DNA of 5,330 nt from Methanosarcinales archaeon (lineage in GTDB: Archaea > Halobacteriota > Syntropharchaeia > Alkanophagales > Methanospirareceae), in NCBI GenBank assembly GCA_025464425.1, contig JAODGV010000132.1, forward strand, positions 1 through 5,330. Reading direction: 5' to 3'. The notes beneath the pieces are model-generated. The model had not been told where the DNA came from. It made no database searches and worked only from the letters and a program-made list of their open reading frames with translations. The translations under genes were made by a program, and so were the position numbers. Below are positions 1 to 5,330 of this stretch, piece after piece; the stretch's first letter is position 1; every line of letters begins with the position of its first letter.

Positions 1-50
1 ATAGCAGTATAGCGGTGAGAGCTGCTAAAAAAACATGATCTCTATTTCGG

Positions 51-65
51 GATAAAAAATATATA
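51..65 (+). promoter_or_regulatory. Archaeal BRE/TATA promoter of the rpl6 cluster
   Basis: GATAAA at 51-56 fits the archaeal TFB-recognition element (RNWAAW) and runs directly into the A/T-only stretch AAATATATA at 57-65, a TATA-box candidate. A start about 25 bases downstream would fall near 84-90 and leave a leader of roughly 35 nt before the rpl6 ATG. It is the only convincing promoter on the plus strand, and the four rightward genes behind it are almost contiguous, so it probably drives them all. The leader (61-106) is rich in repeated ATACT/CTATA words, so other TATA-like matches exist and the exact start is uncertain. Confidence 0.6.
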
Positions 66-111
66 CTCTATCTCTTCTATACTATTATACTAATACTATG
101 CTATACCCCAG

Positions 112-119
112 AAGGTGAT
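112..119 (+). promoter_or_regulatory. Shine-Dalgarno site deciding the rpl6 start
   Basis: AAGGTGAT is complementary to the 3' end of archaeal 16S rRNA (anti-SD core AUCACCUCC) and lies 4 bases before the ATG at 124. A longer reading from the GTG at 115 is possible, but that GTG sits inside the Shine-Dalgarno match itself, so the ATG at 124 is the better start. Confidence 0.7.
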
Positions 120-123
120 AGAG

Positions 124-681
124 ATGGCAGACGAGAAGAGAGAAATTATTTTGCATGTCACAATTCCGGAAGGTGTGGAAGTAAGAATCGAACGCGGGAA
201 GGTGAAGGTCAGTGGACCCAGGGGCGAGTTAGAGCGTGAATTATGGCATCCCGGACTGAAAATAGAGAAGAGCGATGGCAAAGTGATCATAAGGAGTGAG
301 ATAGCACGTAAGAAGTTAAAAGCAATGGCAGGTACTTTCGCCTCTCATATCAATAATATGATCACCGGAGTGAGTGAGGGTTTCTTTTATCGGCTGAAAG
401 CGGTTCATGCCCATTTCCCACTCCAGGTTAGCGTATCCAAAGATGGTAAGAATGTTATAATCTCAAATTTCCTGGGCGAGCGTAAACCACGAGTGGCGAA
501 ACTCATGGATGGTGTGAAGGTGGAGATAAAGGGTTCCGAGATACTGGTCACGGGCATAAACAAGGAAGCGGTGGGTCAGAGTGCGGCGAACATAGAGCAA
601 ACAACGCGGATAAAAGGTTACGACCCCAGAGTCTTCCAGGATGGTATCTACCTCGTGGAGAAGGGTGTAGGAACGGGATAA
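124..681 (+). CDS. rpl6: 50S ribosomal protein L6 (uL6), archaeal type
   Basis: This 185-residue protein is the large-subunit protein L6, which binds 23S rRNA near the sarcin-ricin loop and the factor-binding site. Typical family features are visible: VSGPRGELER (residues 29-38) in the first of the two L6 repeats, NFLGERKPR (115-123) at the start of the second, and the C-terminal signature GQSAANIEQTTRIKGYDPR followed by FQDGIY (151-176). Length is normal for archaeal L6. I chose the ATG at 124 over the GTG at 115 because of the Shine-Dalgarno match. In archaea rpl6 normally lies in the spc operon between rps8 and rpl32e. Here it has its own promoter and is followed 4 bases later by an ATP synthase subunit gene, so it appears detached from that operon. 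Confidence 0.96.
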   Translation: MADEKREIILHVTIPEGVEVRIERGKVKVSGPRGELERELWHPGLKIEKSDGKVIIRSEIARKKLKAMAGTFASHINNMITGVSEGFFYRLKAVHAHFPLQVSVSKDGKNVIISNFLGERKPRVAKLMDGVKVEIKGSEILVTGINKEAVGQSAANIEQTTRIKGYDPRVFQDGIYLVEKGVGTG

Positions 682-685
682 AGTT

Positions 686-1339
686 ATGCCAGAGATAATA
701 GAGGGTGTGAGTCCAACCCGTATGGAATTGCTCCGGTTAAGCAGAAGGGAGAAGTTAGCGGAGAAGGGGCATGACCTGCTCAGGGAGAAGCGGGATGCGC
801 TTATCGGTGAATTCCTGGATGTTGTTAGTGAAGTACGGGATATGAGGCGGGAAGTGGAGTCGAAATTGAGCGAAGCTTTCGAGTCCCTGATAATAGCAGA
901 GGCGCTGATTGGTGTGGAACAGGTGCGACAGATCTCCATGACAACCATGCGTGAGATACCCATAGATACTTCGATAAGGAGCATAATGGGTGTGCAGGTG
1001 CCCATTCTGGAGCTCTCAGGCGAAGCAGTGAGGAAGCTCAACGAACGCGGTTACAGCCTGTTTGACACATCCGCCGCAGTGGACAGGTGTGCGAGGAGCT
1101 TTGAAGAGGCGTTAGCATTGATAATAAAGCTGGGTGAGATAGAGGAAGCGGTACGAAAACTCGCAATTGAGGTAGAGAAGACGAAGAGGCGGGTTAATGC
1201 GCTGGAATACATCATGATCCCGCGCTTAAAAGCGACCCGGAAGTACATCCGGATGCGACTCGAGGAGATGGAGCGAGAGAATTTCACGAGGTTGAAGAAG
1301 ATAAAAGCCATGCTTGAGCGTAGGAGTGAAACGGGATAA
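686..1339 (+). CDS. atpD: A/V-type ATP synthase subunit D (central stalk)
   Basis: This 217-residue protein is the central rotor-shaft subunit of the archaeal A1Ao ATP synthase, the counterpart of V-ATPase D and functionally of F-ATPase gamma, on the cytoplasmic side of the membrane. The N-terminal signature SPTRMELLRL followed by GHDLLREKRDALI (residues 9-40) and the C-terminal block EKTKRRVNALEYIMIPRL...TRKYI (164-188) are diagnostic. The protein is mostly long helix, as expected for the antiparallel coiled-coil shaft, with a shorter non-helical middle (about 85-110). Length is close to the usual 205-220. The ATG at 686 keeps the conserved SPTR motif. The gene follows rpl6 after 4 bases with no strong Shine-Dalgarno site, suggesting translational coupling. 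No other ATP synthase genes are in the window, whereas this gene usually follows the A and B subunit genes. Confidence 0.95.
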   Translation: MPEIIEGVSPTRMELLRLSRREKLAEKGHDLLREKRDALIGEFLDVVSEVRDMRREVESKLSEAFESLIIAEALIGVEQVRQISMTTMREIPIDTSIRSIMGVQVPILELSGEAVRKLNERGYSLFDTSAAVDRCARSFEEALALIIKLGEIEEAVRKLAIEVEKTKRRVNALEYIMIPRLKATRKYIRMRLEEMERENFTRLKKIKAMLERRSETG

Positions 1340-1341
1340 AA

Positions 1342-2676
1342 ATGCTGGATAAGCTAAGCAGCTCGTTGAAGGAGGCGGTGAGGAAGATAGTAGCATCGAA
1401 GCGTATAGATAAGCGAACGGTGGATGAGTTAGTGCGGGATCTCCAGCGGGCTTTGATACAGGCTGATGTCAGGATCTCACTCGTGAAGGAGCTATCGAAT
1501 CGTGTGAGGGAGCGCGCCCTGAAGGAGAAAATGGTTCTTAACCCCCGCGGGCATGTTATTAAGGTACTCTATGAGGAGCTGATCGGCATTCTGGGCAAAA
1601 GTGTGGATATACCACTGGTGCCACAGAAGATATTGATGGTCGGCTTGCATGGCTCGGGTAAGACCTCATCATGTGCGAAATTAGCGCGTTATTTCCAGAT
1701 AAAGGGTTTGAAACCCGCGGTCATCTGTGCTGATATTTATAGACCCGCGGCATCCGACCAGCTGAAACAGCTCTGCACACAGATCAATGTGCCGTTCTTC
1801 GATAGCAACTCCTGCGGCGAGAAGGACGTAATAGAGATAGTGAAAGCGGGCGTGAAGGAATTTGCCAGGTATGATGTCCAGATAATAGATACTGCGGGTC
1901 GGCACGCGCTCGAATCGGATATGATAGAGGAGATAAGGCGTATAAGTGCGGAGATACGCCCGGAGCAGCGACTACTCGTGCTCGATGCCGGTATTGGGCA
2001 GCAGGCTTCGGTACAGGCAAAGGCATTTGACGAGGCTGTTGGCATAACCGGCATAATAATAACGAAGATGGATGGTACAGCGAAGGGCGGTGGTGCGCTA
2101 TCCGCAGTTGCAGAAACGGATTCTGGCATCGCGTTCCTCGGTACAGGCGAGAAACTTGACGATTTCGAACGGTTTGAACCCGACAGGTTCGTATCCCGGC
2201 TGCTCGGTATGGGTGATATAAAGACATTGATAGAGATGGCGGATGAGCGCCTGGACAAAGATGAGTTAGAGACCACACTGAAGGGTAAATTCACACTGAA
2301 CGATCTCTACGCGCAGTTAGAGGCGCTGCGCAAGATGGGTCCTTTCAAGAAATTGTTGCAGATGCTACCACTTGGTGGGCTGGATCTGAACATGGATGAT
2401 GCCCTTTACCAGGTAACAGAGGACAAGCTGAGGAGATTCAGGGTGATTATGGATTCTATGACGGAAGAAGAGCGTAACGAGCCGAAGATAATAGATGGTT
2501 CGAGACTGAGAAGGATAGCAACAGGCTCGGGTACCACAACAGCGGAGGTGAAGGAGCTATTAAAGTACCACCGAATGATGCAGAAGTTAATCAAGAGCTT
2601 CTCTTCCATGCGGGGCGGTGGTAAAATCCCGATATTGCGTGGTATGCCGTTGAAGATGATGAAGAACCTGAAATAA
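1342..2676 (+). CDS. srp54: Signal recognition particle 54 kDa GTPase (SRP54/Ffh)
   Basis: This 444-residue protein binds SRP RNA and signal sequences and, with its receptor FtsY, delivers ribosomes to the membrane. The N domain (about 1-90) contains ALIQADV. The G domain has GLHGSGKT (101-108, G1), DIYRPAASDQL (131-141, G2), DTAGR (183-187, G3), TKMD (241-244, G4) and GTGEK (267-271, G5). The M domain (about 300-444) has the KMGPFKKLLQMLP finger-loop region and the RNA-binding helix-turn-helix RRIATGSGTTTAEVKELLKYHRMM (390-413). Length is normal. H103 replaces the glutamine usual in G1, and SS follows GKT instead of TT; the Walker Lys-Thr is intact. Only 2 bases separate it from the gene before; GGAGTGA (1323-1329) is a distant Shine-Dalgarno candidate. 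Confidence 0.97.
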   Translation: MLDKLSSSLKEAVRKIVASKRIDKRTVDELVRDLQRALIQADVRISLVKELSNRVRERALKEKMVLNPRGHVIKVLYEELIGILGKSVDIPLVPQKILMVGLHGSGKTSSCAKLARYFQIKGLKPAVICADIYRPAASDQLKQLCTQINVPFFDSNSCGEKDVIEIVKAGVKEFARYDVQIIDTAGRHALESDMIEEIRRISAEIRPEQRLLVLDAGIGQQASVQAKAFDEAVGITGIIITKMDGTAKGGGALSAVAETDSGIAFLGTGEKLDDFERFEPDRFVSRLLGMGDIKTLIEMADERLDKDELETTLKGKFTLNDLYAQLEALRKMGPFKKLLQMLPLGGLDLNMDDALYQVTEDKLRRFRVIMDSMTEEERNEPKIIDGSRLRRIATGSGTTTAEVKELLKYHRMMQKLIKSFSSMRGGGKIPILRGMPLKMMKNLK

Positions 2677-2689
2677 TGATGCCCTTAAA

Positions 2690-3301
2690 ATGGCTATTGA
2701 TTCCCTGCTGCGTGCATTTGTGGACAACTGGCGTTTATCGAGGCGGATAGTGGAACGCATCGCAGCGACCGGTGTGTCGCCCAATCTGCTATCCATTCTC
2801 TCTTTATTATCTGGAGTACTTGCCGGATTGTTCTTCTCACTCGCGGATACAGAGTTACTCCTCATCGCTGGCTTATTCGTGGCAATGAACGCGATTCTGG
2901 ACACCGTTGATGGTATTCTCGCACGTGTGATTGGCACTGCGAGCAGGAAGGGCGATTTCCTCGACCATGCGATTGACCGGTATGCCGATATGTTCATCAT
3001 CTGCGGTATCATATTCGGGCGTTATGTGCGCTGGGAGATAGGACTGCTGGCGATTATTGGCATTCTTCTATCATCTTATATGGGTACACAGGCGCAGGCG
3101 GTTGGGCTCGGCAGGATGTATGGTGGCATCGCTGGGAGAGCAGACCGCCTATTGCTCGTAATTGCTGCTGCGGTACTCACATGGCTGTATCCATATCCGG
3201 TTTTGGGCTACTCGTTTCTCGGCTGGTGCATGCTCATCTTCGCGATACTGTGCAATATCACCGCGTTACAGCGGTTCTTTTACGCATGGAAGCGCTTATA
3301 A
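2690..3301 (+). CDS. CDP-alcohol phosphatidyltransferase (probable archaetidylinositol phosphate synthase)
   Basis: This 203-residue integral membrane enzyme transfers a CDP-linked lipid (in archaea CDP-archaeol) to an alcohol headgroup, releasing CMP. The family motif D-x2-D-G-x2-A-R-x8-G-x3-D-x3-D is exact: D71, D74, G75, A78, R79, G88, D92 and D96; the aspartates bind the metals and D96 is the expected base. About six hydrophobic segments are visible (roughly 35-52, 56-71, 100-110, 115-131, 153-168 and 171-191). The second half, with GLGRMYGGIAGRADRLLL (139-156), resembles archaetidylinositol phosphate and related inositol phosphate synthases, for which the acceptor is myo-inositol phosphate; glycerol phosphate is the main alternative, and I cannot settle the acceptor. 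It starts 13 bases after srp54 without a clear Shine-Dalgarno site. Its last 44 bases overlap the convergent aminotransferase gene. Confidence 0.88.
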   Translation: MAIDSLLRAFVDNWRLSRRIVERIAATGVSPNLLSILSLLSGVLAGLFFSLADTELLLIAGLFVAMNAILDTVDGILARVIGTASRKGDFLDHAIDRYADMFIICGIIFGRYVRWEIGLLAIIGILLSSYMGTQAQAVGLGRMYGGIAGRADRLLLVIAAAVLTWLYPYPVLGYSFLGWCMLIFAILCNITALQRFFYAWKRL

Positions 3302-4415
3302 AGTCCTGTATTATCGCTATTGCCCGTCGTAGCATGTCTATATTCGCAGCATATGATATTCGTACGTGATTCCTGCCACGAGAGCCGAAAGCCGAACCGG
3401 GTGTGATGATAACCCCTCTCTGTCTGAGCTGCTCTACAAATTCAAATTCGTCATCAACCTCGGGGAAGATATAAAAAGCACCTCTGGGCACCGGGAACTG
3501 GAAGCCCAATCCGAGAAGTTCAGAGACGAGGTAATCTCTTCTTTCTTTAAATGCAGCACGCATCTCGCTAACACAGTCCTGAGGACCTGAGAAGGCGGCG
3601 AGTGCTGCTCTCTGTGATATTGATGACGCACATGCCTGTATATACTGGTGCACCTTCAGCATCGGCTCTATGTATTCTTCACCCGCGGCGACATAGCCCA
3701 GTCGGAACCCGGTCATTGCATATGCCTTGGATACCGCATTCACGGTAATGACATCATCATAGAATCTCGCAGGGCTTATGTGTTCCGCACCATCATACAC
3801 GAGATACTCGTAGACCTCGTCCGAGATGATGGTTATGTTATGGTCTGATGCGAGTTCGGTAATAGCTTTTATACTATCTCGCGTCTCTACCGCGCCGGTA
3901 GGGTTTGCAGGCGAGTTTATTATGAGTGCTCGCGTCCTGCCGGTGATTCTCTCTTTCAGTCCTTCTATCGAGATCGTATGGTCGTCGTCATTCAGTGGTA
4001 TGCCCACCGGTATCGCATCGGCTAACCTCACCAGTGGCGGATAGGATACAAAACCCGGATCAGGGATCAGTACTTCATCACCACGCTCCACTACCGCGAG
4101 AATGGCGATATGGAGTGCTTCACTCGCGCCTGAGGTGACTATTATCTCATCCGGGCTGAAATCCAAGCCGTTTTCTCTGCGGAACTTCTCGCTGATCGCC
4201 TCTCTCAGCTCCGGTATACCCTTGTTGAAGGTATAACCGGTGAAGCCCGAATTGAGTGCCTCAGCGGCTGCGGCTTTTATGTGCGCGGGCGTATCAAAGT
4301 CGGGCTCGCCAAGACCGAGATTGATGCTTTGCGATGAAGCGGCTTCAAATGCGCGTCTGATGCCCGAAATCTCAATATTCTCAACCCTGGATGCTATTCT
4401 CCTTCTCCTTGCCAT
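3258..4415 (-). CDS. PLP-dependent class I aminotransferase (aspartate aminotransferase-like)
   Basis: This 385-residue cytoplasmic fold-type I enzyme moves an amino group between an amino acid and a 2-oxo acid. Visible landmarks are GLGEPDFDTP (34-43), YTFNKGIPELREAI (61-74), the cofactor-binding NSPANPTG (167-174, N171), SDEVYE (198-203, D199 and Y202), the PLP lysine K230 in SKAYAMTGFRLGY (229-241, with R238), and R352 in VRISYA for the substrate carboxylate. It fits the I-gamma aspartate aminotransferase subgroup. Archaeal members act on aspartate, alanine, aromatic or other substrates, and the sequence alone does not decide among these. The ATG at 4415 is the only sensible start. It has no Shine-Dalgarno site, but a TATA-like box 23-30 bases upstream suggests a leaderless message. 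The last 13 or so residues (ISASMRKRTAVTR) lie past the usual family end and overlap the gene on the other strand. Confidence 0.93.
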   Translation of the reverse strand: MARRRRIASRVENIEISGIRRAFEAASSQSINLGLGEPDFDTPAHIKAAAAEALNSGFTGYTFNKGIPELREAISEKFRRENGLDFSPDEIIVTSGASEALHIAILAVVERGDEVLIPDPGFVSYPPLVRLADAIPVGIPLNDDDHTISIEGLKERITGRTRALIINSPANPTGAVETRDSIKAITELASDHNITIISDEVYEYLVYDGAEHISPARFYDDVITVNAVSKAYAMTGFRLGYVAAGEEYIEPMLKVHQYIQACASSISQRAALAAFSGPQDCVSEMRAAFKERRDYLVSELLGLGFQFPVPRGAFYIFPEVDDEFEFVEQLRQRGVIITPGSAFGSRGRNHVRISYAANIDMLRRAIAIIQDFISASMRKRTAVTR

Positions 4416-4417
4416 CT

Positions 4418-4431
4418 ATCAAAAATTTGAT
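4418..4431. promoter_or_regulatory. AT-rich inverted repeat at the aminotransferase start
   Basis: ATCAAA (4418-4423) and TTTGAT (4426-4431) form a perfect 6-base inverted repeat around a 2-base centre. It lies between the TATA-like box and the aminotransferase ATG, where a bound repressor would block initiation. It is therefore an operator candidate. In sequence this AT-rich a short dyad can arise by chance, and no regulator gene is nearby. Confidence 0.3.
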
Positions 4432-4437
4432 CATACA

Positions 4438-4445
4438 ATTTTAAA
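4438..4445 (-). promoter_or_regulatory. TATA-like box for the aminotransferase gene
   Basis: On the minus strand TTTAAAAT occupies 4445-4438, in the 39-base gap between the stop codon of the thioredoxin-like gene and the aminotransferase ATG at 4415. Its centre is about 26 bases before the ATG, the archaeal TATA-to-start distance, so transcription would begin at or next to the start codon. The upstream GTAAAC (4453-4448) is only a partial match to the BRE consensus. The gene could also be read through from upstream. Confidence 0.45.
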
Positions 4446-4454
4446 CTGTTTACA

Positions 4455-4949
4455 CTAAATTTCGTCACACAGCGGATCCAGATACTCACGATATTCGTCA
4501 ACCGTAACGGGTCTGCCAGTCCAGTATTTCACCAGTTCGCCATCACTGCTGATGACAGCACACAGAGGCAGCAGTTTCTCACCCTCACGATGGATGATAT
4601 GGTATATCGCCGCTTCAGGACTGCTATCGAAGAGCACAAGGAAAGCTATTCTGTCACCGTACAGTTGCCTGAGCCGCTCTATATTGGGCTTGTCTCGCTC
4701 GCATATCCGGCAGACGTTCTCGTCACATGGATCACGTATTATACTCAACACAACCGGGCGGTTATGACTCATGATAGCGGCGAGTGCCGATTCCACACCG
4801 CGATACTTCTCCTCTATGTACCGTTCTATCACATCATTGTACTCGGTAAGCACCTGCTCCCTGTTCATCTTATACTTGGCTGCGAATATCTCGACCACTT
4901 TATCCCGAAATGCACGCCTGTGCTCTGATACAAGCTCTCTCAGTCTCAT
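4455..4949 (-). CDS. Thioredoxin-fold-like protein with a C-x4-C-x2-C cluster
   Basis: I do not recognise a named family for this 164-residue protein. Residues 1-60 look helical and charged. From about 65 the pattern resembles thioredoxin: a strand (RPVVLSII, 64-71), then C75, C80 and C83 (CDENVCRIC) at the active-site position with CRIC as the CxxC, a helix, a strand (IAFLVLFD, 101-108), then LLPLCAVISSDGELVKYWTG (126-145), where P128 would be the cis-proline before the last hairpin. C130 and C161 complete five cysteines. A thiol-disulfide role is the likeliest inference; binding of zinc or an Fe-S cluster by the cysteines is the alternative. No signal peptide or membrane segment is seen, so it is probably cytoplasmic. 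The ATG at 4949 has purine-rich AAGGAAGG and GGATGA upstream. It is preceded by a GC-rich palindrome and a second leftward gene. Confidence 0.75.
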   Translation of the reverse strand: MRLRELVSEHRRAFRDKVVEIFAAKYKMNREQVLTEYNDVIERYIEEKYRGVESALAAIMSHNRPVVLSIIRDPCDENVCRICERDKPNIERLRQLYGDRIAFLVLFDSSPEAAIYHIIHREGEKLLPLCAVISSDGELVKYWTGRPVTVDEYREYLDPLCDEI

Positions 4950-4969
4950 CTCATCCTTATCCTTCCTTG

Positions 4970-4987
4970 CCCGCCCGCGCGGGCGGG
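4970..4987. repeat. Perfect 18-base GC-rich palindrome
   Basis: CCCGCCCGCGCGGGCGGG reads the same on both strands. As RNA it could form a seven-pair GC stem with a GCGC loop. It fills much of the 45-base gap between the stop codon of the gene at 4995 and the start of the thioredoxin-like gene, in otherwise moderate-GC sequence. No T-run follows on either strand (on the minus strand TTTTCTC comes before it), so it is not a classical intrinsic terminator. An RNA-processing or stability hairpin, a dispersed genomic repeat unit, or a protein-binding site are possible. Confidence 0.7.
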
Positions 4988-4994
4988 AGAAAAC

Positions 4995-5318
4995 TTAGCG
5001 ATATAGCTTCGGGTATCTGTATCTCTGCACATCGCTCCAGGTTGCGGTGGCATTTATTATTGCATTCCAGAATCGTGGCTTATCCAGTATCTCCTGCATC
5101 ATTACGTGCCGGGCACCGAAGTATTTCAGCAAACTATCCCGGATGTCCTTGTAATTATCCTCGCCAAAACCTGTTAGCTTCATCCAGAGAGTGAGTGAAG
5201 AGCCATGCCTGACCAGGCTATCCACTCTCATACCCCTGCTCTCCGCGAGGAAACATGCTATGAACTTCGCCACGCATTCTGCCTGCATCCTCTCGCCGGT
5301 CACCCGTACCTCCGCCAC
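4995..5318 (-). CDS. Hypothetical protein, 5' end uncertain (possibly partial)
   Basis: I do not recognise this family. The reading from GTG at 5318 gives 107 residues with a stop (TAA) at 4995. The pattern suggests a small alpha/beta fold: strand AEVRVTG (2-8), an amphipathic helix with two cysteines (about 10-27), strand MRVDSLV (30-36), strand SSLTLWMKL (40-48), helix EDNYKDIRDSLLKYFG (53-68), then a C-terminal part rich in aromatic residues (PRFWNAI, WSDVQRYRYPKLYR). No membrane segment, signal peptide or catalytic motif is evident. The frame stays open to the window edge, with no stop before 5330, so the gene may begin outside. Alternatively, GGAGGT (5313-5308) precedes a GTG at 5303 by 4 bases, giving 102 residues. 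It is followed by the thioredoxin-like gene in the same direction, 45 bases away. Confidence 0.6.
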   Translation of the reverse strand: MAEVRVTGERMQAECVAKFIACFLAESRGMRVDSLVRHGSSLTLWMKLTGFGEDNYKDIRDSLLKYFGARHVMMQEILDKPRFWNAIINATATWSDVQRYRYPKLYR

Positions 5319-5330
5319 AGTAGGGTTGTG

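Noticed and set aside
2..27. Short inverted repeat TAGCAG...CTGCTA followed by a run of A
   Set aside because: A 6-base stem with a 14-base loop and an A-run rather than a T-run on the sense side is not a convincing terminator or RNA gene.
3..38. Open plus-strand frame from the left edge ending in TGA at 36-38 (possible C-terminus SSIAVRAAKKT of an upstream gene)
   Set aside because: Only eleven codons are visible and they match no tail I recognise, including rps8, which usually precedes rpl6; a short open stretch like this is expected by chance.
463..1041. 192-codon minus-strand reading frame opposite rpl6 and the D-subunit gene
   Set aside because: It spans two well-supported genes on the other strand and its translation is Ser/Arg/Leu-rich with no recognisable domain; it is an antisense shadow.
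1737..2294. Two long minus-strand reading frames opposite srp54 (185 and 164 codons)
   Set aside because: They lie wholly within the strongly conserved SRP54 coding sequence, are low-complexity, and have no promoter or Shine-Dalgarno site.
2587..3012. 141-codon minus-strand reading frame across the srp54/phosphatidyltransferase junction
   Set aside because: It is antisense to two genes with clear motifs, and its translation shows no domain-like pattern.
3260..3281. Hairpin ACCGC-GTTACA-GCGGT followed by TTCTTTT, resembling a terminator
   Set aside because: It lies inside the last codons of the phosphatidyltransferase, before its stop at 3301, so termination there would truncate the message; the stem is only 5 pairs.
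4899..4907. Another CGGGATAAA on the minus strand, matching the junction word
   Set aside because: It encodes Arg-Asp-Lys inside the thioredoxin-like gene, away from any stop or start codon, so it is probably coincidental.
4590..4928. 112-codon plus-strand reading frame opposite the thioredoxin-like gene
   Set aside because: The minus-strand frame has thioredoxin-like periodicity and a plausible ribosome site; this plus-strand frame has neither and looks like a shadow.

Overview
The window is compact archaeal chromosome, with roughly balanced base composition and heavy use of ATA isoleucine codons. The archaeal assignment rests on four genes: an archaeal-type ribosomal protein L6, the D subunit of an A/V-type ATP synthase, an archaeal SRP54, and a CDP-alcohol phosphatidyltransferase of the kind that makes archaeal phospholipids. 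TATA/BRE-like promoters, rather than -35/-10 boxes, precede the two places where transcription seems to begin. A methanogen- or ANME-1-like euryarchaeon fits the general style, but nothing here is a decisive lineage marker.

Layout. Bases 1-123 hold a promoter and leader. A rightward cluster follows, packed with gaps of only 2-13 bases: rpl6 (124-681), the ATP synthase D-subunit gene (686-1339), srp54 (1342-2676) and a CDP-alcohol phosphatidyltransferase (2690-3301). The leftward genes converge on it. Read from the right edge they are an unrecognised small protein (5318-4995, frame open to the edge), a thioredoxin-fold-like cysteine protein (4949-4455) and a PLP-dependent class I aminotransferase (4415-3258). 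The aminotransferase and phosphatidyltransferase genes overlap tail to tail by 44 bases.

Functionally, the rightward cluster joins ribosome assembly, protein targeting to the membrane, the rotary ATP synthase stalk and membrane lipid headgroup synthesis, so it reads as a growth or membrane-biogenesis unit. L6 is usually in the spc ribosomal operon and the D subunit in the ATP synthase operon, so both appear displaced. The leftward genes have no obvious shared pathway; the aminotransferase seems to have its own, possibly leaderless, promoter. There is no gene-free stretch over 300 bases, and I see no RNA gene, CRISPR array, insertion sequence or defence system. I did not find a clear novel system. 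The most unusual items are the displaced gene cluster, a perfect 18-base GC palindrome between two leftward genes, a repeated 10-base stop-codon junction, and the two uncharacterised leftward proteins.
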